Positions 26,469-36,077 of a stretch of 64,000 nt of DNA are shown piece by piece; position 1 is the stretch's first letter; every line of letters begins with the position of its first letter. The stretch is taken from positions 38,173 to 102,172 of the forward strand of contig JAGQLS010000004.1 of assembly GCA_020429045.1 (NCBI GenBank). The letters run 5' to 3'. Under the pieces are notes generated by a model, which did no database searches, was not told where the DNA came from, and was given only the letters and a program-made list of their open reading frames with translations. The position numbers and the translations under genes were made by a program. The stretch comes from Candidatus Woesebacteria bacterium. GTDB lineage: Bacteria; Patescibacteriota; Microgenomatia; UBA1406; GWC2-37-13.

Positions 26469-28051
26469 TCTTGTCCAATTCTCTCGCGTAGGAGTGTAAC
26501 GATTATGCGCTTTGATTCTTCACCGCGCGTTTTGTGTATCGCCGAGTCCGTGTATTCGAACATATCCCGTACCGTCCATGCGTGAAACAAGAGTCGGTAC
26601 TGCTCCATTCGCACATATTCTTTTGTTGAGTGTTTTTGTTTCAATATGTCCTGCCACTGCTTAGAAAGGTTTGCGTCCGCTCTATCGAGCCAGCCTCCAT
26701 AGTAAGCAAAATCCCACAAAGGATCGCCAAGCCGCGCCCATTCAAAATCAATCACCCGTTCGAGTGCACAGCCTTTTTTTGTTTCTTTAACAATGATGTT
26801 TCCTGGAGCAAAATCGCCGTGGATAGGAGTGTAGGCATATTGTCCGTGAATTGCATACCGCCTGAGCTTCTTCAACTCTTCCTGGAGAAACGTCACAAGT
26901 CTATCGTCACTGAGCCATTCAGTAAGAAAATGAATAGTGAGATTAATGTTAAGGTGCATAAAATGTTTCCATGATTGGAACACGCTGTCGCCTGGTGGTT
27001 TCCAGAATTGTTTGACTTCCTCAATCGGTAAATCGTGAATCTGATCTGCAAACGTATGTATATTTTTCAGCAATGACCCTTGCTCGTGTGTATGATGAGC
27101 GAAACAGACTTCCTGATCTACACCCGTGGAGAAATCCTGGACGATGATAGGATCGTGGAAAAATAATCCGGTTTGGTCTGCATATACAATACGCGGTGAT
27201 GGCAAATGTTTTGACTGTAAATATGTATGCAGGGAAAGCTGGCGCTGCACTTCTGTATTACTTTTTTCGATCATGTGTTTGAAAAGATAGGTTTCGTTAC
27301 CAAAGTTCAGCTGATACACGTTGTTTTTTGATGCTGTTACGTGCTTTTTGGTTTTTGAATGACGAGAAGAATGAAATATGGCCTGAGCATAAAATTCGGT
27401 TGCTTCCTGTTTTGGATCGATTTTATCAAACGCGGTTTGTTCTTTTGTCCATTGCACGATATTTTTCTTAAGCTTAATGCGTATGACTGCGGCGTTGGGC
27501 ACAATATGTTTGTGAAGAAATTGCAAATAGGCCTTTTCGTTTTCTGCTGGGTTGCCAAATTGTAAACAATAACGAAATGCCCCGATCACAGCCTGATGGG
27601 TAACCAACACAATGGTCTTGCTGTCTGACTGATGCGCAAGGAAATCTTTTGAAGCTTCCCAAATGCGTTGACCAAGCGAGGCCATGCTTTCTCCCCCGCC
27701 AGGATATGCAGAGCGATAGTCTTCTCGTTTTTTTCGCCAGGACGATGGAATCTGGTCGATGACTTCCCACCAGTATTTTCCTTCAAACATACCGTGGTCA
27801 AGTTCGCTGAGCCAATCGGCTTTATGAAAGGAACCACCAAGCAAAGAATGTACTATGCGCGCAGATTCTTGAGCCCGTTTCACCGGGCTGTAATAGATTG
27901 CATCAACGGGTTGATCTTTAAGCTCCCATGCAGATCGTATGATCTGCACTTTTCCTTTTTGCGTCAGACCATCGGGATCTGATCGACCAGAAATGTAGCC
28001 CTGTTTTGTATTGCCGATACTTTCGCCATGGCGCACGATAAATATATTCAT
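26465..28051 (-). CDS. histidine-phosphatase / APH-type kinase fusion protein
   Basis: 528 aa in one open frame. Residues 1-~205 are a histidine phosphatase (phosphoglycerate mutase superfamily): catalytic VRHGES, YYSPVKRAQESA, LDHGMFEGK and the second catalytic histidine in VLVTHQAVIGAF. Residues ~235-528 are an aminoglycoside-phosphotransferase/choline-kinase fold: HGDFAPGNII (Brenner motif) and VIDFEWARLGDPLWDFA, where DFE replaces the usual DFG-like element. One half removes and the other adds a phosphate, so a bifunctional salvage or regulatory enzyme is possible. The substrate is unknown. The promoter at 28058-28086 places the ATG 6 nt after the -10 box. Confidence 0.85.
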   Translation of the reverse strand: MNIFIVRHGESIGNTKQGYISGRSDPDGLTQKGKVQIIRSAWELKDQPVDAIYYSPVKRAQESARIVHSLLGGSFHKADWLSELDHGMFEGKYWWEVIDQIPSSWRKKREDYRSAYPGGGESMASLGQRIWEASKDFLAHQSDSKTIVLVTHQAVIGAFRYCLQFGNPAENEKAYLQFLHKHIVPNAAVIRIKLKKNIVQWTKEQTAFDKIDPKQEATEFYAQAIFHSSRHSKTKKHVTASKNNVYQLNFGNETYLFKHMIEKSNTEVQRQLSLHTYLQSKHLPSPRIVYADQTGLFFHDPIIVQDFSTGVDQEVCFAHHTHEQGSLLKNIHTFADQIHDLPIEEVKQFWKPPGDSVFQSWKHFMHLNINLTIHFLTEWLSDDRLVTFLQEELKKLRRYAIHGQYAYTPIHGDFAPGNIIVKETKKGCALERVIDFEWARLGDPLWDFAYYGGWLDRADANLSKQWQDILKQKHSTKEYVRMEQYRLLFHAWTVRDMFEYTDSAIHKTRGEESKRIIVTLLRERIGQD

Positions 28052-28057
28052 GTGTGC

Positions 28058-28086
28058 AGTATCTCAATGTTTTGCGCTATTTTCAA
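28058..28086 (-). promoter_or_regulatory. promoter of the phosphatase-kinase fusion gene
   Basis: On the minus strand TTGAAA (28086-28081), 17-nt spacer, GATACT (28063-28058), then 6 nt to the ATG at 28051. It is divergent from the enolase promoter (TATACT 28162-28167). Confidence 0.6.
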
Positions 28087-28177
28087 CGGCTTATGGTCCG
28101 CTTTTTTAGATTTTGTGATTACGGTGTATGAACATTTCTTTATTTGCTTGTGGAAATACGGTATACTTATTTTTACT

Positions 28178-29470
28178 ATGAACATTTCAAACATCGACGC
28201 GATCGAAATCGTTGATTCGCGTGGTAACCCAACTGTCCGTGCTTTCGTTACATTGAGCGATGGCTCAGTTCATTCTGCTTCTGTTCCGTCTGGTGCATCG
28301 ACTGGTGCACACGAAGCGCTCGAACTGCGAGATCAGGATCCAAAACGCTTTCATGGAAAAGGCGTCCAAAAGGCTGTCGAAAATATCAAAAAACATATCG
28401 CAAAAGAACTTGTTGGAAACGATGTGAACGATCCAAAAAAGCTTGACGAAGTGATGCTCGCGCTTGACGGCACCGAAAACAAATCAAAACTGGGAGCGAA
28501 CGCGATTTTGGGCGTTTCAATGGCAGTACACAGAGCTGCCGCCCACGTACAGCATCTATCGCTTTGGCAATTTTTACAGACGTACTACTTCAAAGGTACA
28601 GGCCAAAATCCATCGTTTCCCCGCATTATGGTGAATGTCGTAAACGGCGGTAAACACGCGGGGTGGACCTTTGACATCCAAGAATTTATGATCGTTCCTC
28701 GATCTGATTCTCCTTCAGAAGCGGTTAGGCTCGCAGCGGAAACATTTGCTCAAATGAAGACATATCTCAAAAAACACAAGCTCTCGACACTTGTTGGAGA
28801 TGAAGGTGGTCTTTCTCCAGCGCTCAAATCGAACGAGGAAGTGTACGAACTTATTATCGCGTCGGCAAAAACATGTGGATACGAAAACACCAAAGACTAC
28901 GATCTTGCACTCGATGCCGCAGCCTCTGAATTTTTTCATGAAAACACGTATCTCATGCACGGACTCCCCCAACAGTTTGTTGAAGCGCAAAAAATAAAAG
29001 ATGAAGATGATGAATATCGACTTTCTGCGAAAATGCTCAATGAGTATTATCAAATGCTTCATCAGCATTTCTCCATTTATTCATTTGAGGATCCATTTGC
29101 GGAAGACGATTGGAATGGGTTTGCAATGATTACCAAAGCGCTCGGCGACCGATGTCTGATCGTTGGCGACGACAATTATGTCACAAATACCAAACGAATC
29201 CAAAAAGGTATCGATCAACAAACAACAAATGCCGTGCTTATTAAACTCAATCAGATTGGATCAGTTGCAGAGACGATAGACGCGATTCAAATGACGCACA
29301 AGGCCGGGTGGAAAACCGTCATTTCACACCGATCTGGTGAAACTTCAGATGCCTTTATCGCTGACCTTGCATGTGCATCTGGCGCTGGATTTATCAAAAC
29401 AGGCTCAATGTCGCGCAGCGAACGCTTGGTCAAATACAACCGCTTGATCGAAATCGAAAACGGCATGTAA
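28178..29470 (+). CDS. eno: enolase
   Basis: 430 aa from MNISNIDAIEIVDSRGNPT; a frame 50 codons longer exists but is not family sequence. TATACT at 28162-28167 lies 10 nt before this ATG. Typical motifs: SVPSGASTGAHEALELRD, the acid/base region GDEGGLSP, metal ligands around SFEDPFAEDDW and VGDDNYVTN, the catalytic lysine in LIKLNQIGSVAET, and SHRSGETSDAFIADLA. It converts 2-phosphoglycerate to phosphoenolpyruvate, the step after gpmA, which is encoded 2.3 kb downstream. Confidence 0.96.
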   Translation: MNISNIDAIEIVDSRGNPTVRAFVTLSDGSVHSASVPSGASTGAHEALELRDQDPKRFHGKGVQKAVENIKKHIAKELVGNDVNDPKKLDEVMLALDGTENKSKLGANAILGVSMAVHRAAAHVQHLSLWQFLQTYYFKGTGQNPSFPRIMVNVVNGGKHAGWTFDIQEFMIVPRSDSPSEAVRLAAETFAQMKTYLKKHKLSTLVGDEGGLSPALKSNEEVYELIIASAKTCGYENTKDYDLALDAAASEFFHENTYLMHGLPQQFVEAQKIKDEDDEYRLSAKMLNEYYQMLHQHFSIYSFEDPFAEDDWNGFAMITKALGDRCLIVGDDNYVTNTKRIQKGIDQQTTNAVLIKLNQIGSVAETIDAIQMTHKAGWKTVISHRSGETSDAFIADLACASGAGFIKTGSMSRSERLVKYNRLIEIENGM

Positions 29471-29568
29471 CTCTTTCTGCAACATATTGTGTAGGAGAAT
29501 GTGTCTAGAACATATCTGCTGTGCGAAAATGTAGACTTTTTAACAGAGAAACTCTATACTGTGTTCAT

Positions 29569-30240
29569 ATGAAAAAATTCTTCCTTTTTCTGGTACTTTT
29601 TATCTTTGCAACCAACAGGGTGTGGGCTCAAGAAACAACGTTGTTGCTATTCGACTCATCGACTATAAAAACAAGTGTAGGGAATGAATTTTCTCTTACG
29701 ATACAAATGTATTCATTTAATAACAAACTGCCTATACGATCAGCGGACATATGGATTGCCTACGATCCTAGCATTGTGCAGCCCGTTGTTGAGAACGGCG
29801 TCGTAAGTGTAGGATCGGGCGACTTATTCAACGAAATCGGTGGAAAAATCATCAATAATAAACTGTACCTGTTTGGACTCAATGCTGCTTCCCCGAAGAG
29901 TGAAACAATAGGTGCGTTCGGCACAATCAGGTTCAAGGCCCTACAACAAGGCAAAACATCGTTGCGGTTTGTCTGTGAACCCGGGATACAACAAACAACA
30001 CAAATCATCGGACAAAACGACGGATTGAAAAACATCATTAACTGTGCTGGAACAAAAAGTCATACAGCCGATATCGTCATCTCTGGTACAGATGTTTTGG
30101 GAGCGACTGATTCTTTGCACAATAGTATGAGCACCATTTTGATGAGCAGCCTTTTGCTTTTTGTGGGCACTGCAACGGTCGTACTGGTTAAACGTTTCGA
30201 TTTATTCAACCGCGATAATGCAAGTCAAGACATTACTTAA
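29569..30240 (+). CDS. cohesin-domain surface protein with C-terminal membrane anchor
   Basis: 223 aa from MKKFFLFLVLF; TATACT (29555-29560) is 8 nt upstream. An N-terminal signal peptide (cleavage expected after VWA) is followed by a cohesin-like beta-sandwich, ~25-165: FDSSTIKTSVGNEFSLTI, RSADIWIAYDPSIVQPVV, GTIRFKALQQGKTSLRF. A C-terminal membrane helix (~190-210) and a basic tail follow. Cohesins bind dockerins in multiprotein surface complexes. Here the cohesin would be displayed at the cell surface and could dock the dockerin proteins of the 38-46 kb cluster. The 3' end overlaps the next gene by 23 bp. Confidence 0.75.
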   Translation: MKKFFLFLVLFIFATNRVWAQETTLLLFDSSTIKTSVGNEFSLTIQMYSFNNKLPIRSADIWIAYDPSIVQPVVENGVVSVGSGDLFNEIGGKIINNKLYLFGLNAASPKSETIGAFGTIRFKALQQGKTSLRFVCEPGIQQTTQIIGQNDGLKNIINCAGTKSHTADIVISGTDVLGATDSLHNSMSTILMSSLLLFVGTATVVLVKRFDLFNRDNASQDIT

Positions 30241-31702
30241 TAAATCTCTTACCAAAAAACAGCGAACAATCCTTGTCGGATTATCGATTGTGCCGCTTGT
30301 GGGAATTTTGCTCTATCTTTCGCTGAACGTGTTACAAACCTCGACGAGCGCAAACCAGGACCAGCCACAAAATATTACGAGCTCTGTAATTGGTACAACG
30401 GCGCAGATAACATGGACAACCCAAGATCAAACCGTGGCTATTGTCGAATATGGCACGAGCCAAGATCCTACTTCTTTTCAAGATTTTGCCATCTCAGAGG
30501 TACCCTCCAGCGAACACTCCGTCGACATTCCAAACCTCGAGCCCAACACGACCTACTATTATCGTATGAAAATAAATGACACATACTATGACAACGACGG
30601 ACTGTTTTGGTCTTTCACCACCGAAAGCTCACAGGACAGCACGACATCTGACGAGACGATAACGGGCGACACATCGCTTACCCCGACAGCAGAAACTACT
30701 CCCGCTACAACTCCTTCTGCAACGCCTGCTGTGGTCTTCTCTCCCTCACCTACGCTAAATCCGCAAGAAACGCCCACTGCCTCAGACTCAGCAACGCCAA
30801 CGCCTGTGAATATTTGCGATCAGAATGATTGTACTGCGATCAAAAATGCGCTTGGCAACCCGTGCGATACTCAAGACTATATCCAATGTCTCAACAAAGA
30901 CTTGGTCTCTGTAACACCTACGACTGAGACAACGACAACCCCAACTCCTACTGTCGACTACATCTCTGCCACTACCAAACTCATGTGCGATCTCGATTAT
31001 GTTCAGCCAAACACATGCACTTCGTGGGGATGGCCGGCTATGTCTACTATCAACAAAACCTGTTCGGATACGTTCACTGAGTATTTTGTTCAGTGTAAAT
31101 CCAGTAGCTTCGAGTCGAATGATGCAGCAACATGGTTTTGTAACGAACGTATGTCATCCAACGAACTCAGCCTGCCCTGTGGAGACGCTCCTTCTCCATT
31201 CCCGGGGCAAGCGGTCTTTTGTAGAGTACGAGCAGAAAACGAGACCGGCGGCGAGGCGAACGCCACTGGTTGGACAACATACAACACAACCTGTGCAAAT
31301 TTAAATACCAATATTTCTGCGTGCCTTCCGTCGTTCTTGCAGGCAAACACATGTCGGTCGTTTTTGTGGGACTTGGTACCAACAAAAAATCCTACCTGTT
31401 CGCAAGCATTTTCCCATTATTTTTTACAATGTACAAACAATAATGATTTTACTGGCGCAACAGGCACGTGGTTTTGTAATACAACGACAACAGATAATTA
31501 TCTCGATCTCCCTTGTCAAAATGCCCCGACACCTGCAGATGGCGGTGATATTTATTGTCGTGTACGCGCCGAAGATGCCTATGGTACGGACAATCATTCG
31601 ACCGACTGGGTAACGGTCAATGCTACTTGCCCGACTTCGACCCCGACACCCACGTATTCTCCAACGCCGACTCCTACCAATACGCCTTCTCCAACGCCAT
31701 AA
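30218..31702 (+). CDS. anchored Fn3 protein with two copies of an 8-cysteine domain
   Basis: 494 aa from MQVKTLLNKSL, overlapping the cohesin gene. A membrane anchor at ~20-38 is followed by an Fn3-like domain (~48-135; AQITWTTQDQTVAIVEYG, NTTYYYRMKIN) and a Thr/Pro/Ser linker. Two tandem ~105-residue repeats occupy ~245-475, each with eight cysteines in the same order: C..NTC..C..QC..WFC..LPC..(F/Y)CRVRAE..C. The chain ends in a Thr/Pro tail without a further domain. The repeat is not one I recognise. Role: likely a surface binding protein working with the adjacent cohesin. Confidence 0.75.
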   Translation: MQVKTLLNKSLTKKQRTILVGLSIVPLVGILLYLSLNVLQTSTSANQDQPQNITSSVIGTTAQITWTTQDQTVAIVEYGTSQDPTSFQDFAISEVPSSEHSVDIPNLEPNTTYYYRMKINDTYYDNDGLFWSFTTESSQDSTTSDETITGDTSLTPTAETTPATTPSATPAVVFSPSPTLNPQETPTASDSATPTPVNICDQNDCTAIKNALGNPCDTQDYIQCLNKDLVSVTPTTETTTTPTPTVDYISATTKLMCDLDYVQPNTCTSWGWPAMSTINKTCSDTFTEYFVQCKSSSFESNDAATWFCNERMSSNELSLPCGDAPSPFPGQAVFCRVRAENETGGEANATGWTTYNTTCANLNTNISACLPSFLQANTCRSFLWDLVPTKNPTCSQAFSHYFLQCTNNNDFTGATGTWFCNTTTTDNYLDLPCQNAPTPADGGDIYCRVRAEDAYGTDNHSTDWVTVNATCPTSTPTPTYSPTPTPTNTPSPTP

Positions 31703-31768
31703 CTCATAAGAATTGTTTTACAACCATTTGTATGATAGGATAATAACACTATCATTTTTAACATTTTT

Positions 31769-32401
31769 ATGGCTTACCTTATTCTCGTCCGTCATGGACA
31801 ATCAACTTGGAATTTAAAAGGCACCTGGACTGGTTGGAATGATGTCGACATTACTAAACAAGGCGAAGAAGAAGCAAAAGAAGCCGCACGAATTATTAAA
31901 AAACTAACCATCCGTATCGATAAGACCTATCAATCAGATCTCAAACGTGCTCAACAAACGCTTGATATTCTCAAACGTGAACTTGGGATAGAATCTATTC
32001 CGACCGTGACAAATGCAGCGATCAAAGAACGTGACTACGGTGTATATGCAGGAAAAAATAAGTGGGAGATTAAAAAAGAAGTAGGAGACGAAACATTCCT
32101 AAAAATCCGCAGAAGTTGGGATTATCCTATTCCTGAAGGTGAGAACCTCAAACAAGTCTGGGAACGCGTTGCCCCATACTATGACACGGTCATCCTCCCC
32201 GACCTTGAGAAGGGACTCAATGTTCTGGTTTCTGCACATGGCAATAGTTTACGCGCGCTCGTCAAACACTTAGACAATGTCTCGCCGGAGGAAGTAACTG
32301 GCCTCAATATCGGCACCGGTGAGGTATATGTCTATCAAATAGATACAGACGGTACGATTATGAAGAAGGATATTTACAAAGTAAACACTCAGGACCAATG
32401 A
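31769..32401 (+). CDS. gpmA: 2,3-bisphosphoglycerate-dependent phosphoglycerate mutase
   Basis: 210 aa. LVRHGQSTWNLKGTWTGWNDVDIT carries the phosphorylated histidine (given in part: RHGQSTWN), with QSDLKRAQQTL, ERDYGVYAGKN and the second histidine in VSAHGNSLRALVKHL. GpmA interconverts 3- and 2-phosphoglycerate, one step before enolase. A probable promoter TTTACA-16-GATAAT lies upstream, with a short leader. The last 4 bp overlap the next start (ATGA), indicating translational coupling. Confidence 0.93.
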   Translation: MAYLILVRHGQSTWNLKGTWTGWNDVDITKQGEEEAKEAARIIKKLTIRIDKTYQSDLKRAQQTLDILKRELGIESIPTVTNAAIKERDYGVYAGKNKWEIKKEVGDETFLKIRRSWDYPIPEGENLKQVWERVAPYYDTVILPDLEKGLNVLVSAHGNSLRALVKHLDNVSPEEVTGLNIGTGEVYVYQIDTDGTIMKKDIYKVNTQDQ

Positions 32402-32673
32402 ATATAAAAGCGCTTGTTGTCATGATGCTTGTTGCCGTTGCGGTCGTTGCGATAGTATTGTGGTCGAAAAATAATACATATACGCCCCCATCCCCCATTG
32501 TTGTTTCACCAACACAAGTAAATTCAGGGCAGAAACAAACCTATGTTTGCCCGGGAAAAGAATGGGTTGATTGTATGCCTGGTCCCGGGAAAGGCGCTCG
32601 ACCAGAATGTGAGCCTGAATATTTAGATTGGGCAACAGAAAATTGCCCAGGATTTAATGGAGCCGCGTATTAA
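32398..32673 (+). CDS. small anchored protein with C-terminal Cys-rich 'GAAY' domain
   Basis: 91 aa, overlapping gpmA by ATGA. The N-terminal helix (~4-22) acts as anchor or signal, followed by a Pro-rich linker and a C-terminal segment CPGKEWVDCMPGPG...CEPEYLDWATENCPGFNGAAY (partial). The same end, with the same cysteine order and the terminal GAAY, is found in the dockerin protein at 39523. Function unknown; a small disulfide-bonded surface domain is likely. Confidence 0.65.
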   Translation: MNIKALVVMMLVAVAVVAIVLWSKNNTYTPPSPIVVSPTQVNSGQKQTYVCPGKEWVDCMPGPGKGARPECEPEYLDWATENCPGFNGAAY

Positions 32674-34099
32674 CGGACAATCATTTGTTCTCGAGAAGGA
32701 CCCACAGAAACAAAACTAATTGGCAATCCTATTAGTTCTTGTATTCTTAATACATATGCTTGGGCGTCTTGAGGAAGATCTTCAAAGACTCTTATTCCTT
32801 GGGTATCGCTCTCCCACCCTGGCATCTTTTCATAAATGGGTCTAGCTTTATCCAAAAACCTTGGTTTAATAGTTGGAATTTCATTAACCCCATATTTTCT
32901 ACCATCTACCTCATAACCAACCGCTATCTTTACTTCGGGTAGTTTATCCATTACATCAAGCTTTGTCAGGGCAATCGAGGTTGCTCCAGCAACTCTTGCT
33001 CCATATCTAACAGCTACTGCGTCAAACCACCCAACCCTTCTTAATCTTCCCGTAGTAGTTCCTCTTTCTGCCCATGGCGTGTTGAGTGCTAGTAGTTCAT
33101 CTCTTTCGGGTCCTTCAAACAATTCTGTAGGCATTGTTCCACCTCCAACACGAGCGGTATAAGCTCGTGATGCTGCAAAATAATTTGCAATGTTATAAAT
33201 CCCTGTTGCTGTTGAAAATCCGGCTCTCGTTGGGTGACTAGAAGTTACGAAAGGATAAGTTCCTTGATTAAGATCAAGTAGAGCACCTTGTGCCCCCTCT
33301 CCTAAAATCATTGATCCGGAATCATAAGCACCCAAAATTACTGGTAAAATTTCTTGTATATATGGTCCGAGTTCATCTTTAGCGGCAAGAATATATTCAA
33401 GAAGATCTTCATAATTAAGAGAACTGTTGCTTAGTGCGTCATTCGCAAGAGTTCTTAATGCCACCGGAGTTAACTCATCAAACGATTCTCGATTCAATTG
33501 AGGAACTTCATCGCCCGACATCATCTGAACCAATCTTGATTGATATACAAACTCTTTAAACAATTTTTCTCTTAGTTGTTCTTCTGGAAGTAATAAATGA
33601 AGCATTTGAAGACCTTCTCGAGATGTTCGATCTGCATACACAGGACCTATGCCTTTACCTGTAGTCCCTATGCTTTCTCCTCCTCGAGCGGTTTCGCGTA
33701 AATTATCTCTTAATTGATGCCAAGGCATATGATATGAATATCTGGAGAAATAAGAAAATTTTCTGGATTTACAGTAATCCCATTCCTGCGCAAAAAATTA
33801 ATTTCTGCAATAAGTGTTTGTGGATTTACTACGACATTGTCAGCAAGGAGACTTCGTGCGTGAAAAATACTTGAAGGCATTAGGTGCATTTTGAAAGTAG
33901 TTCCTTCATGAACGACCGTATGTCCAGCGTTGTCACCGCCTGACCATCGAAGTCCTAGCTTAGCATTGGGAGATAAATAATGAACAACTTTTCCTTTGCC
34001 GTTGTCACCCCAGACCGCATCGCCGACTAAATGTACCCCACGCATTTCTACACTCATAGAAGTTAATCGCATTATAATTCCGCGATTACTATAAATCAA
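32670..34099 (-). pseudogene. purA: adenylosuccinate synthetase, interrupted by a frameshift near 33728
   Basis: Two overlapping minus-strand frames give one enzyme. Frame A (34099-33710) holds the N-terminal part: GDAVWGDNGKGK (P-loop with catalytic Asp), SGGDNAGHTV (catalytic His), up to NFLISPDIHI. Frame B (33728-32670) continues directly with PWHQLRDNLRE...IGTTGKGIGPVYADR and runs to the normal C-terminus (FVSVGPSREQMIV). The junction reads ATC-AT-ATG: removing two bases (an apparent duplicated AT) restores the frame. PurA makes adenylosuccinate from IMP, Asp and GTP. It may be a real decay, a sequencing/assembly error or, less likely, programmed slippage. The likely start is ATG 34072. 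Glu after the P-loop Asp is Asn here. It converges on the GAAY gene, with stop codons overlapping. Confidence 0.85.
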
Positions 34100-34132
34100 T
34101 AATAAACTGTAAATCGAAAAAGCTATATAGAT

Positions 34133-35464
34133 TTAAATTCCACCATATACTTTTTTCAAAACCTCTATCCCTTCCCAAAACATATCTTCATCAAAATTTT
34201 CATTTGGTGCGTGGATGTTGTCGTCGGGCAAGGTAAAACCGGTTAAAATAATTGGCTTGTGAAACAATCGTTGCAATATTTCGGCAGCAGGGATTGTTCC
34301 CCCACTGCGGTTAAACAATGTCTTTGTGCCAAAGTGCTCGCCCATAATCTGTGCTGTCTTCTGGACATACGCATTGTCAAGCGAGGTATAAAATGGATCG
34401 TCAGTGGCATGCACTTTAATATCATACTTCACACCTTTGGGCATATGAGTCTTTATGAATGTAGTCAGAAGATCGTGGATTTCTTTGGCGGTCTGGTATT
34501 CGACTAATCGTGAGGAGAATTTAACTGTTGCGCTTTTTGGAATAATTGTTTTTGCTCCGTCTCCGGTATACCCAGAATTCATACCATTAACGTCTAGAGA
34601 TGGTAAAATTTTTGCGCTCAAATAGGCAGCAATTGGTTTTTGACTCATGACTCCATAACTTTTCATTTCTTTCATAAGGTCATTATTTGACGTTTGTATC
34701 TTTTTGAGAAGAACCAACTCATTTTTGTCAATTTTTCTGACATTTTTATAATATCCCGGTATAGTAATCTTTCCTGTCGATATATTTTTCATCTTGGAAA
34801 GCAAATCGGCAATCACTTGCGCAGGATTAAAGATGCTGTTTCCATACACCCCTGAATGTAAATCACGCTCACCTATTGAAACAGTAAGCTCGAGATACAC
34901 TAATCCGCGCAATGCGTAAAATATCTGAGGTTTAGCTTTTGCGCGCATACCAACATCCGTGATATACCACACGTCTGCACCTGAAAATAGTGCGCGGTGT
35001 TTCTTCAAAAGCGGTTCGAAGACAACGCTACCACTTTCTTCTTCTCCTTCAAGCAAAAATACGATATTATTCGTGAGCTTCCCTGCGTCAAGAAGTTCTT
35101 TGGCAGCATACATATTTTGAATAACATGACCTTTGTTGTCAGCTATACCACGCCCATATAACTTCCCTCCTTTTCGCGTTATCGAAAATGGGGGCGTGCG
35201 CCATTCTTCGATAGGATCGGCGGGCTGGACATCGTAATGTCCATAGATGCCTATAGTTTTGGCATGTTTATCGACTGTAAGGCGCCCAACAATAAGTGGC
35301 GGATTGTTCTGTTGCCGAAGACAGTAAACCGTGCAACCAAATTTTTTTAATTTCTCAGTCAAAAAAACAACTACCTGTTCTATTTCTTTCTGACGATCGC
35401 CTGTCGAATACGATGGGATACTAATAAACTTACCAAGGTCGTCGAGAATTGTTTGATTTCTCAT
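34133..35464 (-). CDS. M20 family metallopeptidase (dipeptidase-like)
   Basis: 443 aa from MRNQTILDD, with a minus-strand TATAAT 6 nt upstream. Zinc ligands and catalytic residues appear in GIYGHYDVQPAD (~85), GRGIADNKGHV, LLEGEEESGS (~147) and IHAPNENF near the C-terminus, with the lid/dimerisation domain at ~190-310. The order matches the CNDP/ArgE-DapE branch. It should hydrolyse dipeptides or acyl-amino acids in the cytosol. No biosynthetic neighbours specify a DapE or ArgE role. Confidence 0.88.
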   Translation of the reverse strand: MRNQTILDDLGKFISIPSYSTGDRQKEIEQVVVFLTEKLKKFGCTVYCLRQQNNPPLIVGRLTVDKHAKTIGIYGHYDVQPADPIEEWRTPPFSITRKGGKLYGRGIADNKGHVIQNMYAAKELLDAGKLTNNIVFLLEGEEESGSVVFEPLLKKHRALFSGADVWYITDVGMRAKAKPQIFYALRGLVYLELTVSIGERDLHSGVYGNSIFNPAQVIADLLSKMKNISTGKITIPGYYKNVRKIDKNELVLLKKIQTSNNDLMKEMKSYGVMSQKPIAAYLSAKILPSLDVNGMNSGYTGDGAKTIIPKSATVKFSSRLVEYQTAKEIHDLLTTFIKTHMPKGVKYDIKVHATDDPFYTSLDNAYVQKTAQIMGEHFGTKTLFNRSGGTIPAAEILQRLFHKPIILTGFTLPDDNIHAPNENFDEDMFWEGIEVLKKVYGGI

Positions 35465-35564
35465 ATAGCGATTATATATCACAAAAATGCTTTAAGGGAG
35501 CCTTTTTTATGCTACGCTCAATACTGTGATGTGATGGTAGGAATATTGGTTTAGCAGAATATAA

Positions 35565-35990
35565 TTACAATGATTGGAAAGGAACTGCCTTGGGGTCTAT
35601 ATTCTGGGCCTGATGGAGATGGAACTGCGCCTGTTCGCTATTGCCATCTGCCGCATAGAGTTCAGCGAGAATCAAATGTACATCTCGTGAAGAAGGATTC
35701 AGCTTCAACACATTTTCATACTCTGCGATCGTTTGTTCACGTTGAAAATCAAACGCATAGATCTCCTTGATATTTTGTTCAAATCTATCGAATGTCTGGG
35801 GGAGAATATTTTCTACAAAAAATGGAATACGCCGAGCTCTTCTGAAATATTCAACTACCGCCTGTTGGTCGCCGTTGACAAAGGAATAATAGTATCCAGG
35901 CATATATTGAGAAAAAATGATATTCAAAACAACGAATAGGAGTAACAACCCAATGCCAATAACTGAAAGCGCAGCGTGAAACGATTTCAT
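35565..35990 (-). CDS. small anchored TPR-like protein
   Basis: 141 aa from MKSFHAALSV; TATAAT is 6 nt upstream on the minus strand. One membrane helix (~7-28) is followed by an extracytoplasmic helical region with one or two TPR-like units (TIAEYENVLKLNPSSRDVHLILAELYAADG, in part). Probably a protein-protein interaction module at the membrane. The partner is unknown. Confidence 0.6.
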   Translation of the reverse strand: MKSFHAALSVIGIGLLLLFVVLNIIFSQYMPGYYYSFVNGDQQAVVEYFRRARRIPFFVENILPQTFDRFEQNIKEIYAFDFQREQTIAEYENVLKLNPSSRDVHLILAELYAADGNSEQAQFHLHQAQNIDPKAVPFQSL

Positions 35991-36077
35991 GGTTCTATTA
36001 TATATACATTCTTTATGAGTTTCATCCGCCCACGTGATAACCATTGAATGACGATTATTTTTCGGTATACTATGCTC

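Noticed and set aside
27337-27982. Several frames opposite and alongside the phosphatase-kinase gene
   Set aside because: None has a family motif; the long fused frame has catalytic residues of both domains.
28028-28177. Long N-terminal extension of enolase
   Set aside because: Non-conserved, contains the TATACT box and the divergent promoter of the fusion gene.
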